From Ramlibacter sp. (lineage in GTDB: Bacteria > Pseudomonadota > Gammaproteobacteria > Burkholderiales > Burkholderiaceae_C), in assembly GCA_019635415.1 (NCBI GenBank), contig JAHBZN010000002.1, positions 558,001 through 622,000 on the forward strand: a DNA stretch of 64,000 nucleotides, given 5' to 3'. Shown here piece after piece: positions 41,822 through 52,600 of the stretch. The notes under the pieces were generated by a model. That model was not told the origin of the DNA. It did not search any database and saw nothing but the letters and a program-made list of their open reading frames with translations. Each line of letters begins with the position of its first letter. The stretch's first letter is position 1. Both the position numbers and the translations under genes were made by a program.

Positions 41822-41962
41822 GGGGGGCTTTCGTGGATGAAGGTAACCGCGTTGTAATTCGAGGAAGGCAATCAGCCCAAAATTCTATTGCAACGCACCA
41901 AACTGACATGGGCATTGCATCTTTTGTCGATCAATCCGCTCAGTTGGCGGCTGAATCAGGGT

Positions 41963-42796
41963 TCAGTTCAGTTCGTTGCGGTAGTGGTGCGTGTCGGTAC
42001 GGTAGAGCCCCCGGCGCAACTCCATCGGTGTGTCCTTGTAGGTGTAGGCCAGGCGCTCGACGCTGAGCAGCGGCGTTTGCGCCGCCACCTGCAGCAACGC
42101 GGCCTGTGCGTCGTCAGCGGCCACGGCACGGATCTTTTCCTGCGCGCGCACCATGCGCACGCCAAATTCGACTTCGAACATCGCGTAGGTCGGGCCCTGG
42201 TAGCCGGCCATCTGCTCCAGCGTCAGGCCCTTGAAGGTGGTGCCCGGCAGCCAGAGGTCCTCGAGGATGGTGGGCACGCCCCCGAACGAGAGCACCCGCC
42301 GGACCTGCAGCACGGCATCGCCCGACCGCAGGGCCAGCAACCGCGCCACGTCGGCGCTGGCGCGCACGCGCCGGCATTCGACGATGCGGCGCTGTGCCGG
42401 CCCCTCGCTGTCCAGGTCGCCGCTGTCAGGCATGAGCTTGAGAAAGCGGTACTGCACGTGCTGCTCGGAATGCGTCGCCACGAACGTGCCCTTGCCCTGG
42501 CGGCGCACCACCAGGTTTTCGGCGGCCAGGTCGTCGATGGCCTTGCGCACCGTGCCCTGGCTGACGCGGTAGCGGGCGGCCAGCTCCATTTCGCTGGGAA
42601 TGGCCTCGCCGGGCTTCCATTCCCCCGCCTGCAGGCTTTGCAGGATCAGGCCCTTGATCTGCTGGTACAGCGGGCTGAAGGCCGGCGCGGCCTGGTTCGC
42701 GGCGTCGCCGGAGGGCAGGCTGGCTTCAGTGGTGGACGGGACGGTCTGGGCCATGGGCATGCGGTGGGGAGGTCGGGCCTGACGGGCCTGAAACAT
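41963..42796 (-). CDS. GntR-family (HutC/FadR-like UTRA) transcriptional regulator
   Basis: GntR regulator (277 aa). The N-terminal winged helix starts PLYQQIKGLILQSLQAGEW and continues IPSEMELAARYRVSQGTVRKA. A C-terminal UTRA-type ligand domain follows from about residue 110 (RRIVECRRVRASADVARLLAL... RGLYRTDTHHYRNELN). It lies between sdhC and mdh, which makes it a candidate TCA-cycle regulator. A palindrome 12 bases upstream of this ATG could be its own operator. No good ribosome site precedes any candidate start; Met codons at 42760 and 42754 are alternatives. Confidence 0.88.
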   Translation of the reverse strand: MFQARQARPPHRMPMAQTVPSTTEASLPSGDAANQAAPAFSPLYQQIKGLILQSLQAGEWKPGEAIPSEMELAARYRVSQGTVRKAIDDLAAENLVVRRQGKGTFVATHSEQHVQYRFLKLMPDSGDLDSEGPAQRRIVECRRVRASADVARLLALRSGDAVLQVRRVLSFGGVPTILEDLWLPGTTFKGLTLEQMAGYQGPTYAMFEVEFGVRMVRAQEKIRAVAADDAQAALLQVAAQTPLLSVERLAYTYKDTPMELRRGLYRTDTHHYRNELN

Positions 42797-42807
42797 GTTG
42801 AATCATA

Positions 42808-42827
42808 TCTTATATAAGACATAAGAC
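42808..42827. promoter_or_regulatory. Palindromic operator candidate TCTTATATAAGA
   Basis: A perfect 12-base palindrome (42808-42819), with ATAAGAC repeated directly afterwards (42814-42820 and 42821-42827). It lies in the 149-base divergent space between the gntR gene and mdh, just upstream of a plausible mdh promoter. It is strikingly A/T-rich for this genome. I see no second exact copy upstream of sdhC, acnB or acnA. Confidence 0.6.
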
Positions 42828-42830
42828 AAA

Positions 42831-42860
42831 TTGACGCCTCAGGGTTTTCGCGGGTACACT
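42831..42860 (+). promoter_or_regulatory. Candidate sigma-70 promoter of mdh
   Basis: TTGACG (42831-42836), an 18-base spacer and TACACT (42855-42860), about 86 bases ahead of the mdh ATG. The palindrome at 42808 would sit just upstream of the -35 box, so a bound GntR protein could contact RNA polymerase there. Confidence 0.5.
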
Positions 42861-42945
42861 CGCGGACTGATTCAGCAGGGCTCCGCCGGTGGTTTCGGGG
42901 CCGTTGCCGACACCGTTTTAGCAACTCTTCCTCTGGAGATCCCCC

Positions 42946-43932
42946 ATGAGCAAAAAGCCCGTCCGCGTTGCCGTCACCGGCGCCGCCGGTCAAATTGGTT
43001 ACGCCCTGCTGTTCCGCATCGCTTCGGGCGAAATGCTGGGCAAGGACCAGCCCGTCATCCTGCAATTGCTGGAGATCCCCGACGAGAAGGCCCAGAAGGC
43101 GCTCAAGGGCGTGATCATGGAGCTGGAAGACTGCGCTTTCCCGCTGCTGGCCGGCGTGATCCCCACCGGTGACCCGGAAGTGGCCTTCAAGGATGCGGAC
43201 TACGCCCTGCTGGTCGGTGCCCGTCCCCGTGGCCCCGGCATGGAGCGTGCCGACCTGCTGGCCGCCAACGCCCAGATCTTCACGGCCCAGGGCAAGGCGC
43301 TGGACAAGGTCGCCTCGCGTGACGTCAAGGTCCTGGTCGTCGGCAACCCCGCCAACACCAACGCCTACATCGCCATGAAGAGCGCGCCCAGCCTGCCGCG
43401 CGAGAACTTCACCGCCATGCTGCGCCTGGACCACAACCGCGCGGCCAGCCAGATCGCGGCCAAGACCGGCGGCAAGGTCGGCGAGATCGAAAAGCTCACC
43501 GTCTGGGGCAACCATTCGCCCACCATGTACGCCGACTACCGCTTCGCCACCATCGGCGGCAAGTCCGTCAAGGACGCCATCAACGACCAGGTCTGGAACG
43601 CCGACGTGTTCCTGCCGACCGTGGGCAAGCGCGGCGCCGCCATCATCGACGCGCGCGGTCTGTCGTCCGCTGCCTCGGCCGCCAATGCCGCCATCGACCA
43701 CATGCGTGACTGGGCCCTGGGCTCGCAAGGCAAGTGGGTCACCATGGGCGTGCCCAGCAACGGCGAATACGGCATCCCCAAGGACGTGATGTTCGGCTTC
43801 CCGGTCACCACCGAGAACGGCAAGTACAAGATCGTCGAGGGCCTGGAAATCGACGCCTTCAGCCAGGAGCGCATCAACAAGACCCTGGCCGAGCTGCAGG
43901 GCGAGCAGGACGGCGTCAAGCACCTGCTGTAA
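42946..43932 (+). CDS. mdh: Malate dehydrogenase
   Basis: NAD-dependent oxidation of malate to oxaloacetate (328 aa). The nucleotide-binding start is [19 protein letters not shown]; the catalytic loop has [12 protein letters not shown] and the active His is in [14 protein letters not shown]. This is the long MDH type 2 form usual in Burkholderiales. A good ribosome site (CTGGAG) precedes the ATG. It opens a plus-strand run with tam, a CitE-like gene and acnB. Confidence 0.96.
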   Translation: MSKKPVRVAVTGAAGQIGYALLFRIASGEMLGKDQPVILQLLEIPDEKAQKALKGVIMELEDCAFPLLAGVIPTGDPEVAFKDADYALLVGARPRGPGMERADLLAANAQIFTAQGKALDKVASRDVKVLVVGNPANTNAYIAMKSAPSLPRENFTAMLRLDHNRAASQIAAKTGGKVGEIEKLTVWGNHSPTMYADYRFATIGGKSVKDAINDQVWNADVFLPTVGKRGAAIIDARGLSSAASAANAAIDHMRDWALGSQGKWVTMGVPSNGEYGIPKDVMFGFPVTTENGKYKIVEGLEIDAFSQERINKTLAELQGEQDGVKHLL

Positions 43933-43941
43933 AGCTGGCCG

Positions 43942-44718
43942 ATGAACACCTGGGACCCTGCGCTTTACCGTCGCTACGAAGATGAGCGCACGCGTCCGGC
44001 AGCCGAGTTGCTGGCACGGGTTCCCCTGGTGGAAGCGGCCCGGGTGGTCGACCTGGGCTGCGGGCCCGGCAACTCCACGGAGTTGCTGGTGCGCCGTTTT
44101 CCTGGGGCCGAAGTCATCGGTATCGACAACGCGCAAGCCATGCTGGACAGCGCGCGCCAGCGCCTGCCCGGCGTGCGGTTCGAGTCGGGTGACATCGCCG
44201 AATGGCAGCCCGAGGTCGCGCCCGACCTGATCTACGCCAATGCCGCGCTGCAATGGGTGCCTGATCACGAGGCCCTGGTGCCGCGCCTGCTGGCGGCGCT
44301 GGCGCCGGGCGGGGTGCTGGCGATCCAGATGCCCGACAACCGGGACGAGCCCTCGCATCGCCTGATGCGCGAGCTGGCCTCGATGGCGCCCTGGAAAGAC
44401 CCGATTGGCGATTACACGCGCCTGCGCACCGATCTGCTGCCCATAGGCGCGTACTACGACCTGCTGGCGCCGCGGGCCGCCCAGGTGGACGTGTGGCACA
44501 CCGTGTACCAGCACCCCATGGACTCGGCCGCGGCCATTGTCGAATGGGTGCGGAGCACGGGGCTGCGGCCCTTCATCGATCCGTTGCCGGCCGATTTGCG
44601 CGCCCGTTACCTCGAAGCCTACGAGCAGCGCGTGGCCGCCGCTTACCCGGCGCGCAGCGATGGCCGGCGGCTGCTGGCCTTTCCGCGCATGTTCATCGTG
44701 GCCCGGCGCGGAGCATGA
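43942..44718 (+). CDS. tam: Trans-aconitate 2-methyltransferase
   Basis: SAM-dependent methyltransferase (258 aa) that methylates trans-aconitate, a spontaneous by-product that inhibits aconitase. It shows the Tam start [23 protein letters not shown] motif [16 protein letters not shown], and [16 protein letters not shown]. Position nine bases after mdh and shortly before acnB fits this protective role well. The length matches E. coli Tam. The stop overlaps the next ATG. Confidence 0.92.
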   Translation: MNTWDPALYRRYEDERTRPAAELLARVPLVEAARVVDLGCGPGNSTELLVRRFPGAEVIGIDNAQAMLDSARQRLPGVRFESGDIAEWQPEVAPDLIYANAALQWVPDHEALVPRLLAALAPGGVLAIQMPDNRDEPSHRLMRELASMAPWKDPIGDYTRLRTDLLPIGAYYDLLAPRAAQVDVWHTVYQHPMDSAAAIVEWVRSTGLRPFIDPLPADLRARYLEAYEQRVAAAYPARSDGRRLLAFPRMFIVARRGA

Positions 44719-45719
44719 CCTTGGACACCTCGCTCCATCCCCGCCAGGTGCTCCTGGGCGCCCAGGCCCAGACCGGGCTGCTGCCGGTCTGTGACCACTA
44801 CAGCGGCGTCGAAGCCCGGATGCGCAAGAGCCTGGACCTGCAGGCCGAGATGACCGAGGAGTTTGGCGCCTGCGTGTTCGACGTGACGCTGGACTGCGAG
44901 GACGGAGCGCCCGTCGGCGGCGAAGCCGAGCACGCGGCGCTGGTGGTGGCGCTGGCCACGCTGGCCGGTGACAAGGCGCGCGTGGCGGTGCGCGTCCACC
45001 CGGTGGACCATCCGGCTTTCGAGCAGGATGTGGCCACCATTGCCGGCAGTGCCGGCCACCGGCTGACGCACCTGATGGTGCCCAAGGTGGAGACGGTGGC
45101 CGACGTGCGCCGGGCCGTGCAGGCACTGGATGCCGCCGGCGCGGAGCACCTGCCCTTGCAGGTGCTGATCGAATCACCCGCGGCCGTGTACCACGCCCAT
45201 GACATCGCCGCGCACCCGCGCGTCCAGTCGCTGAGCTTCGGGCTCATGGACTTCGTCTCGGCGCACGGGGGGGCGATCCCGGCGCAGGGCATGTCTTCCG
45301 AGGGCCAGTTCAGCCACCCGCTGGTGGTGCGGGCCAAGCTCGGCATCGCCGCCGCCTGCCATGCGCACGGCAAGGTGCCGTCGCATTGCGTCGTGACCGA
45401 GTTCAGTGACGCGGCCGCCATGCGTGCCGCGGCCCGGCGGGCCGCCCGCGAATTCGGCTACACCCGGATGTGGAGCATCCATCCGGCGCAGATCCGGCCT
45501 ATTCTGGAGGCCTTTGCTCCTGATGAGGAGGAGATCGAGGATGCTACAAAAATAATAGCGGCTGCGGCCCGGGCTGATTGGGCTCCCATCAGTTTTGGCG
45601 GCAAGCTGCATGACCGGGCGAGTTATCGCTATTTCTGGCAGGTGTTGGAGAGGGCCCACCGTACAGCCAGAGCCTTGCCACAGGAAGTCCGGGGCTGGTT
45701 CGCCACCCCGGTTCATTGA
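44715..45719 (+). CDS. HpcH/HpaI (CitE-like) CoA-ester lyase family protein
   Basis: TIM-barrel lyase (334 aa) of the CitE/malyl-CoA lyase superfamily. Metal and CoA-site segments are VFDVTLDCEDGAP, RVHPVDHPAFEQDV, LQVLIESPAAVYHAHDIA and SFGLMDFVSAHGG. The natural substrate cannot be told; malyl-CoA-like or citramalyl-CoA-like esters are reasonable given the TCA neighbours. A dispersed repeat (45543-45600) encodes the C-terminal stretch DATKIIAAAARADWAPISFGG. The start overlaps the tam stop (ATGA). Confidence 0.82.
   Translation: MTLDTSLHPRQVLLGAQAQTGLLPVCDHYSGVEARMRKSLDLQAEMTEEFGACVFDVTLDCEDGAPVGGEAEHAALVVALATLAGDKARVAVRVHPVDHPAFEQDVATIAGSAGHRLTHLMVPKVETVADVRRAVQALDAAGAEHLPLQVLIESPAAVYHAHDIAAHPRVQSLSFGLMDFVSAHGGAIPAQGMSSEGQFSHPLVVRAKLGIAAACHAHGKVPSHCVVTEFSDAAAMRAAARRAAREFGYTRMWSIHPAQIRPILEAFAPDEEEIEDATKIIAAAARADWAPISFGGKLHDRASYRYFWQVLERAHRTARALPQEVRGWFATPVH
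45543..45600 (+). repeat. Dispersed repeat copy inside the CitE-like gene
   Basis: GCTACAAAAATAATAGC (45543-45559), then a G/C spacer and GGGCTGATTGGGCTCCC. It is read A-T-K-I-I-A, almost identical to the trpF copy (A-S-K-I-I-A), although the two proteins are unrelated. The ATA codons are unlike the rest of the gene. Confidence 0.7.
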
Positions 45720-45738
45720 AACCCGGAGACAAACACCC

Positions 45739-46293
45739 ATGAAAGCCCTCATTACCGCCGCCCTGTTCCTGACCCTGCCGGGCCTGCTGCTGGCCCAGGC
45801 CCCCAAAAAGGGGCACAAGCTCGCGCCTTCGGCCCAGAAAGCGGTGGAAGAAGTCACGCCGATCGACGAGGAGCCCGATGTCAAGCTGACCGAGGCCGAC
45901 CTGGCCGTGGCCGAGCGTGTGTACACCGGCAACATCCCTTGCGAGCTGGACGCGACGGTCATCATCACCGAGTCGCGGCGCCACAGGGGCTTCTTTTCCA
46001 TCATCACGCGCGGCCACCGCTTTTACATGCACCCCGTCGAAAGCCGTACCGGCGCGATCCGCCTGGAGGACCCCAAGCGGGGCGCCATGTGGCTGCAGCT
46101 GGGCAACAAGTCGATGCTGATGAGCCAGAAGCTGGGCCAGCGGCTGGCCGACGACTGCATGAATCCTGCGCAGCAGGCGGTGAACGAGGCGCTCAAGAAA
46201 AACCCGATGCCCAGCCTGCTGGAGCCGCTGCCACCCGAAAAGGCCGCCTCTGGCCCGCAAAGTGCATCACCGGCCAAGGCCGCTGCCAACTGA
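45739..46293 (+). CDS. Small exported protein of unknown function, acnB-associated
   Basis: Protein of 184 aa with a clear signal peptide (MKALITAALFLTLPGLLLAQ, cut near residue 20), so probably periplasmic. The mature part is polar with a basic N-terminal stretch, two Cys (in NIPCELDA and LADDCMNP) that could form a disulfide, and an Ala/Pro-rich tail. I do not recognise a named domain. It lies 19 bases after the CitE-like gene and 34 bases before acnB, so it may share their transcript. Confidence 0.85.
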   Translation: MKALITAALFLTLPGLLLAQAPKKGHKLAPSAQKAVEEVTPIDEEPDVKLTEADLAVAERVYTGNIPCELDATVIITESRRHRGFFSIITRGHRFYMHPVESRTGAIRLEDPKRGAMWLQLGNKSMLMSQKLGQRLADDCMNPAQQAVNEALKKNPMPSLLEPLPPEKAASGPQSASPAKAAAN

Positions 46294-46327
46294 TTGCCGA
46301 TTCTTTTTGATTTAAACGGAGAACCCC

Positions 46328-48925
46328 ATGTTGAAAGCCTATCGTGAACACGCCGCCGAACGCGCGGCGCTTGGCATTCCACCGCTGCCGCTGTCCGCCC
46401 AGCAGACGGCCGACCTGATCGAGCTGATCAAGGCGCCGCCAGCGGGCGAGGAGGCCTTCCTGATGGACCTGCTGACCCACCGCGTGCCGCCGGGGGTGGA
46501 CGATGCGGCCAAGGTCAAGGCCAGCTTCCTGGCCGCGGTGGCGCACGGCGACATTGCCGTGGGGCTGGTTTCCAAGGCCAAGGCCACCGAACTGCTGGGC
46601 ACCATGGTGGGTGGCTACAACGTCAAGCCGCTGATCGACCTGCTGGACGATAAGGACGTGGCGGCGGTGGCCGCGGCCGCGCTCAAGAAGACGCTGCTGA
46701 TGTTCGACTTCTTCCACGACGTGGCGGAAAAGGCCAAGGCGGGCAATGCCTTCGCCCAGGAAGTGATGCAGAGCTGGGCCGATGCCGAGTGGTTCACCAG
46801 CCGCCCCGAAGTGGCGAAGAAGATCACGGTGACCGTGTTCAAGGTCACGGGTGAAACCAACACCGACGACCTGTCGCCCGCGCCCGACGCCTGGAGCCGC
46901 CCCGACATCCCGCTGCACTACCTGGCCATGCTCAAGAACGCCCGTCCCGGCATCACGCCCGAGGAAGACGGCAAGCGCGGCCCGATGAAGTTCATCGATG
47001 ACCTGAAGGCCAAGGGCCACGTGGTGGCCTATGTGGGCGACGTGGTGGGCACCGGCTCCAGCCGCAAGAGTGCGACCAACAGCGTGATCTGGGCCACGGG
47101 CCAGGACATTCCCTTTGTGCCCAACAAGCGCTTTGGCGGTGTCACGCTGGGCGGCAAGATCGCCCCGATCTTCTTCAACACGCAGGAAGACTCGGGCTCG
47201 CTGCCGATCGAGGTGGACGTGACCGCCTTCAACATGGGCGACGTCATCGACATCTACCCCTACGACGGCAAGATCGAGAAGGACGGCAAGGTCGCGGCGC
47301 AATTCAAGCTCAAGAGCGACGTGCTGTTTGACGAAGTGCGCGCCGGCGGACGCATCAACCTGATCATCGGGCGCAGCCTGACGGCCAAGGCCCGCGACTT
47401 CCTGGGCCTGCCCGCGAGCGAGGCGTTCCGCCTGCCCACCGCACCGGCAGCCACCCAGGCCGGCTTCACGCTGGCGCAAAAGATGGTCGGCCGCGCCTGC
47501 GGCCTGCCGGTGGTCAATGGCCACCAGCAGGGCATCCGGCCCGGGACCTACTGCGAACCCAAGATGACCACCGTGGGCAGCCAGGACACCACCGGCCCGA
47601 TGACCCGCGACGAACTCAAGGACCTGGCTTGCCTGGGCTTCAGCGCCGACATGGTGATGCAGAGCTTCTGCCACACCGCGGCCTATCCCAAGCCGGTTGA
47701 CGTGAAAACCCACCGTGAGCTGCCGGCCTTCATCAGCAACCGCGGCGGCGTGGCCCTGCGCCCGGGCGATGGCGTGATCCACTCCTGGCTGAACCGCCTG
47801 CTGCTGCCCGACACCGTGGGCACGGGCGGCGACAGCCACACCCGTTTCCCGATCGGCATCAGCTTCCCCGCCGGTTCCGGCCTGGTGGCCTTCGGTGCGG
47901 CCACCGGCGTGATGCCGCTGGACATGCCCGAGTCGGTGCTGGTGCGCTTCAAGGGCACGATGCAGCCCGGCATTACGCTGCGCGACCTGGTGCACGCCAT
48001 TCCGTACTACGCGATCAAGCAGGGGCTGCTGACCGTGGCCAAGCAGGGCAAGAAGAACGAGTTCTCGGGCCGCATCCTCGAAATCGAAGGGTTGCCGGAC
48101 CTCAAGGTCGAACAGGCCTTCGAGCTGAGCGATGCGTCCGCCGAGCGCTCGGCCGCCGGCTGCACTGTCAAGCTCAACCCCGAGCCGATCAAGGAGTACC
48201 TCAACAGCAACATCGTGCTGATGAAGAACATGATCGCCGACGGCTATGCCGACAAGCGCAGCCTGGAGCGCCGCATCAAGGCCGTCGAAGCCTGGCTGGC
48301 CAAGCCCGAGCTGCTGGAGGCCGACAAGAACGCCGAGTACGCGCACGTCATCGAGATCGACCTGAACGAGCTCAAGGAGCCCGTGCTGTGCTGCCCCAAC
48401 GACCCGGACGATGCCAAGCTGCTCAGCGAAGTGGCCGGCGCGAAGATCGACGAAGTGTTCATCGGTTCCTGCATGACCAACATCGGCCACTTCCGCGCGG
48501 CGTCCAAGCTGCTCGAAGGCAAGCGCGATATCCCGGTCAAGCTGTGGGTCGCCCCGCCGACCAAGATGGACGCGGCGGAGCTGACCAAGGAAGGCCACTA
48601 CGGCGTGTTTGGCACGGCCGGCGCCCGCACCGAAATGCCGGGTTGCAGCCTGTGCATGGGCAACCAGGCCCAGGTGCGCGAAGGCGCGACCGTGGTGTCC
48701 ACCAGCACCCGCAACTTCCCCAACCGGCTGGGCAAAAACACCAACGTGTACCTGGCTTCGGCCGAGCTGGCCGCGATCGCGTCCAAGCTGGGCCGCATTC
48801 CCACGGTGGCCGAGTACCAGGCCGACATGGGCGTGATCAATGCCGACGGCAGCAAGATCTACAAGTACATGAACTTCGACCAGATCGCCGAGTACAAGGA
48901 AGTGGCGGACGGCGTGACCGTGTGA
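46328..48925 (+). CDS. acnB: Aconitate hydratase B / 2-methylisocitrate dehydratase
   Basis: Main TCA aconitase (865 aa) with a [4Fe-4S] cluster. The N-terminal HEAT-like domain ([20 protein letters not shown]) distinguishes AcnB from AcnA; the swivel domain with [15 protein letters not shown] precedes the catalytic domains. Cluster Cys residues are in [15 protein letters not shown] and [14 protein letters not shown]. The ribosome site GGAGAA is well placed. A typical terminator follows at 48946. Confidence 0.97.
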   Translation: MLKAYREHAAERAALGIPPLPLSAQQTADLIELIKAPPAGEEAFLMDLLTHRVPPGVDDAAKVKASFLAAVAHGDIAVGLVSKAKATELLGTMVGGYNVKPLIDLLDDKDVAAVAAAALKKTLLMFDFFHDVAEKAKAGNAFAQEVMQSWADAEWFTSRPEVAKKITVTVFKVTGETNTDDLSPAPDAWSRPDIPLHYLAMLKNARPGITPEEDGKRGPMKFIDDLKAKGHVVAYVGDVVGTGSSRKSATNSVIWATGQDIPFVPNKRFGGVTLGGKIAPIFFNTQEDSGSLPIEVDVTAFNMGDVIDIYPYDGKIEKDGKVAAQFKLKSDVLFDEVRAGGRINLIIGRSLTAKARDFLGLPASEAFRLPTAPAATQAGFTLAQKMVGRACGLPVVNGHQQGIRPGTYCEPKMTTVGSQDTTGPMTRDELKDLACLGFSADMVMQSFCHTAAYPKPVDVKTHRELPAFISNRGGVALRPGDGVIHSWLNRLLLPDTVGTGGDSHTRFPIGISFPAGSGLVAFGAATGVMPLDMPESVLVRFKGTMQPGITLRDLVHAIPYYAIKQGLLTVAKQGKKNEFSGRILEIEGLPDLKVEQAFELSDASAERSAAGCTVKLNPEPIKEYLNSNIVLMKNMIADGYADKRSLERRIKAVEAWLAKPELLEADKNAEYAHVIEIDLNELKEPVLCCPNDPDDAKLLSEVAGAKIDEVFIGSCMTNIGHFRAASKLLEGKRDIPVKLWVAPPTKMDAAELTKEGHYGVFGTAGARTEMPGCSLCMGNQAQVREGATVVSTSTRNFPNRLGKNTNVYLASAELAAIASKLGRIPTVAEYQADMGVINADGSKIYKYMNFDQIAEYKEVADGVTV

Positions 48926-48945
48926 CGGCATTTCCGCAATAGATA

Positions 48946-48969
48946 AAGCGGCCTTCGGGCCGCTTTTTT
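48946..48969 (+). terminator. Rho-independent terminator of acnB
   Basis: AAGCGGCC (48946-48953), loop TTCG, GGCCGCTT (48958-48965), then further T. It lies 20 bases after the acnB stop, a textbook intrinsic terminator with a stable UUCG tetraloop. Confidence 0.92.
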
Positions 48970-48992
48970 CATGGGCCGGATTCGAGCCTGTT

Positions 48993-49050
48993 GCGCTACT
49001 TTTTTGATAGCAAGGAGTGGCCGACTGCTCAGGGCTCCAGCCCTTTTTGG
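48993..49050 (+). repeat. Dispersed repeat copy between acnB and the PNPOx gene
   Basis: GCGCTACTTTTTTGATAGC, then a spacer, then CTCAGGGCTCCAGCCCTTTTTGG. It lies between the acnB terminator and the convergent PNPOx-type gene. The tail itself folds (AGGGCTCCAGCCCT, then T-run) and could terminate plus-strand transcripts. Confidence 0.75.
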
Positions 49051-49057
49051 CTTGCCA

Positions 49058-49561
49058 TCAGAGCGCTTCGAGCTTCTGGTGTTCGCCCAGGCTGCGTGGC
49101 GGCTTGCCGGTGAGCGCGGCTTTTGCCATCTTGAGCACCTGCATCACCTTGCTCTCCTTCACGTCCCAGAACTCGGCCTGGTGCGGCCAGACGATGAGCA
49201 GGGCCAGATCGGGGTCGTCCAGTCCGCCGGGGAACCAGGCACGCACCGCGGGCGACCAGAGCCTTTCGGCCTGCGCGCGGTCACTGGAAAGGCTGGCCGA
49301 GCCGGACACCGAGACATAGCTGTCGGCGTCGGTGTTGGCATAGGCCACGTTCACATGGTCGTCCTGCGCGATGCGCTGCGCCAGGTGCGAACCGCGCGAG
49401 ATGAAAAAGTACAGCGGCGAACCCTCGTCGAACGAACGGTTCTGCGTGGTCAGCGGCTGGGAGTGCAACTGGCCGTCCGCGTCGCGGTGGGTCAGCATGC
49501 AGAAACGGGTGGTCTTGATGATGTTCCACAGCGTGTAGTGGGTCATGTCTTGGTCGGTCAT
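49058..49561 (-). CDS. Pyridoxamine 5'-phosphate oxidase-fold protein (general stress protein 26 type)
   Basis: Split-barrel flavin-binding protein (167 aa). Typical segments are LWNIIKTTRFCMLTHRDADG, QPLTTQNRSFD, LYFFISRGSHLAQRI and VNVAYANTDADSYVSVSG. Family members bind FMN, F420 or haem and many are stress-induced; the substrate here is unknown. The ATG at 49561 (MTDQDMTHYTL) is chosen over a GTG-initiated frame 12 codons upstream. It is the boundary gene of the accessory region. Confidence 0.88.
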   Translation of the reverse strand: MTDQDMTHYTLWNIIKTTRFCMLTHRDADGQLHSQPLTTQNRSFDEGSPLYFFISRGSHLAQRIAQDDHVNVAYANTDADSYVSVSGSASLSSDRAQAERLWSPAVRAWFPGGLDDPDLALLIVWPHQAEFWDVKESKVMQVLKMAKAALTGKPPRSLGEHQKLEAL

Positions 49562-49676
49562 GAGGGCTCCTGAAGTGGTTGAAACCACTCTAGACACCCC
49601 GGGCCGCGCGCCCCATCGGTCAAGCCCGCGCGCGCCCGTGGGCCGGGTCCCACAAGCGCGGGCCGCAGCCCCGGCG

Positions 49677-52600
49677 TCAGGGCCCGGAACAGGCGAAGGG
49701 GCTGGCCCCTACCGGGATGGCCTTCCCGCCCGACGACCCGATGCCGCAGCAGTTGTGGCCGCTGCCGCTGGGGCTGGTGAACCCCGTCCCGCCGCTGTTG
49801 ACGGTGATCTGCTGCTGGCAGGTGCAGACGGCGGTGCCCGTGCAGCCGCTGCCGGTGGCCTGAAACAGGTAGGTCTGGCCGGGCGTCAGGCTGAAGTCCG
49901 ATGAAGGCGGCTGGGTGGTGACGGTGGCGGTGGAGCTGCCCGTGGCGGATACGGTCACGGTCACGTTGGCCGGCAACTGGACGCTGAATCCCGAGCCCGG
50001 GGGAGGCGGCGGTGGCGGGTTGGGGCCGGGGCAGGCGTAGGGCGCGGCGCCCACCGCCAGCGTGCGGTTGGTCAGCCCGATGGTGCCCGTCCCCAGGCCG
50101 CAGCAATTGGGCGCTGCACTCTGGATCGACGTGCCGTCGGCGTTCAGCGTGAAGAACTGCTGGCAGCTGCATGACGGGTTGCTGGTGCTGGTGGTGCAGC
50201 CCGTCGAGGCCGTGGCGCTGAAAGTGTAGGTGGTGCCACTGGCCAGCGGCACCTGCGCGGGCGTCAGGCCCGTGATCGGCGTCACCCCCAGGACCGAGGC
50301 CGTCACGCCGGAGGGTGGGCTCAGGACGTAGAGCGCGGCGCCGCCCGGGGACGGGGGCCAATCGGGCTTTCCGGGCTTGTTGACGGGGCAGAACCCGACC
50401 GGCGTGTTCGTCAGCGACTGGTGCGGGTAGCCGCTGATCGTCTGCGACAGGGTGGTGGCTACCGCCGTGCCGGTGGCGGTCCCCGGCCCGTAGGCCAGGC
50501 GGTTCAAGGTGGTGGGGTAGGGCTGTGCGTAGCTGGTGCTGCCGCTGTAGGGAGTGCAGTCCGACGGGCCCGATGGGCTGTAGCTGGCGGTGCCGGTGCC
50601 CACCGAGTAGCTGGCCGTACTGACGCTGATCGTGTAGAGCTCACAGCCCCCCCCGGGGCAGGAATAGAAGTTGTCCTCGGCGCAGATGCCGTTCTTCTCG
50701 CCTGCGCAACTGCCCAGCGGCGACGAATATTTGCCCCCGGCGTTGGGCTGCTCCTGCACCATGTTGATGAACAGCAGGCCGCTGGCCTGGTCATAGAAGA
50801 AGCATTCGCCATGCGGGCACTTCGTCGGGTCCAGCAGGTCGGCGGTCTGGGTGACTCGCGGCAGGGTGGGCGTGGCCGCCGTGGGGCTGCTGGTGCCGTA
50901 GAACGGAGCGCTGGGGCAGAGGTCACGGTTGCAGTTGGCGTTGCTCACGGTGGCGGTGGCTGTGCCGGTCGAGACAGTGATCGTCACGGTATGGGTGGAG
51001 GGCACGCCGCACATCACGTTGTCCAGCCCCGCACAGGGCAGCTGCTGGTAGAACGGCGCCAGCGGGGCCGGGTTGCCGTTGGGCCCGGAGAAAGACTTGC
51101 TGCCCTTGCGCACCGTGAACACCGAGGCCGGCGGCGCCGCCCGCCCCTGGTTCTTGTAGCAGATGCCGATCCGCGTGCTGAATGGATTGGTCGGCGAAAT
51201 GCCGCCGGGCACGCTGGCATCGCCATACATCAGCGACACAAAGCTCGGCATGCCGGCCGAGGCGCCCACGGTGTAGCCCAGGCCGTTCACGAGCTTGGGC
51301 TCGTACACGCCGTTGCCGTTGCGCCCCGACAGGGCCACGCAGGCATGGCCCGGCACGCCCGCGCTGCCTGTCACCGCCGACCCGCCGCAGTTCAGCTGGT
51401 AGACCCCGTGGGGGCTGGTGCTGGTGCTGGTGATGGCGGTGTCGGTGAACTGCAGGGCACCACCATAGTCCTTCTGGTCCTTGGTGAAGACCATCACGTT
51501 GTTGTTGGCGCAGTTGGCAGACCCCGCGCTGGTGCCGTCGCATGGCGGGGTCAGTGCCGAGAACTCCAGCGTGGCATAGCTGTAGGGGCTGATGAGGGAC
51601 GTGGGCCGGCCTTCGAGCAGGGCGTCCTGCTGGCCGGTGGAGTGGCATTCGTCCGCCGTGTCGGGGCCCGCGAGGAAGGGGATGTTGTTCAGCGAGATCG
51701 GATAGGTGTCCGTCACGCGGGGCAGGCTCGTGGTCTGGGTGCCCGGCGGCGCCACCTGGAAGCCGGTCAGGCTGCCGTCACGGTCCAGGATGACGGTGAA
51801 CTTGTCGCCGTCGCGGAAGTTGCCACCCTTGGCGGGTGACGGCGCGCAGGTGAGCTCCACGTTCTGGGTATAGACCTGGTGGCGCAGGTCCACGTTGTAG
51901 AAGCTCACGTCCTGCACGTACTGCGTGGGCGGGTAGCTGTTCTCGTTGGACTGGAACCAGCCCATGGCCGCGTCGCCTTCATAGACGAAGGGGTGGGCAT
52001 GGCAGGGAATGGTGTTCTGCGCCGAGAAACTGTTGAAGTAGGTGAGGTCGGCCGTGGTCAGGTAGGGCGTGATGTCCTGGTTGAAATTGACGAAGTGCAC
52101 GTGTTCGAGTCGCGCCGGGCCGTCGTAGAACATCATCCCCGCGAAATTCCAGTTGGGCAGCGGGTAGCCGTTGCCCGACACGGGTTCGTAGCAGCCCGCG
52201 TTGCCGCCAAAACCGTTCTGGCCGCTGTAGGGGCAGGGGCCGAAGCGCAGCACGTTGTTGGCGCTCAGGCCCACGATGACCGCATCCTTGAGCAGCAGCC
52301 ACTCGCCCGGCGGGGAGCCTTCAGTGCCACCGCTGGACACCAGCGACACACTGTCGCGGTTGGTGGCCAGCCGCGCATCGTGCAGCGCGTACCAGCTGGC
52401 CCGCACCCAGATGCCGCGGTTGCGGTTGCGGCTGGCGGTCAGGTTGTCCAGTTGCGCCACCACATCGCAGGTGGCCGGTGCGCCCGTGCTGGCGCCGGCC
52501 AGGCAGGTGCCCTTGGGCGTGTAGAGCGCAGCGCCCGTGACCCCGTCGTCCGAGGCCGTGTCAAAGCCCGCGTAGCAGCCATGGGCGCGGTTGTGGGCAA

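Noticed and set aside
46193..48931. 912-codon open frame antisense to acnB
   Set aside because: Same type of shadow frame; acnB has full motif support.
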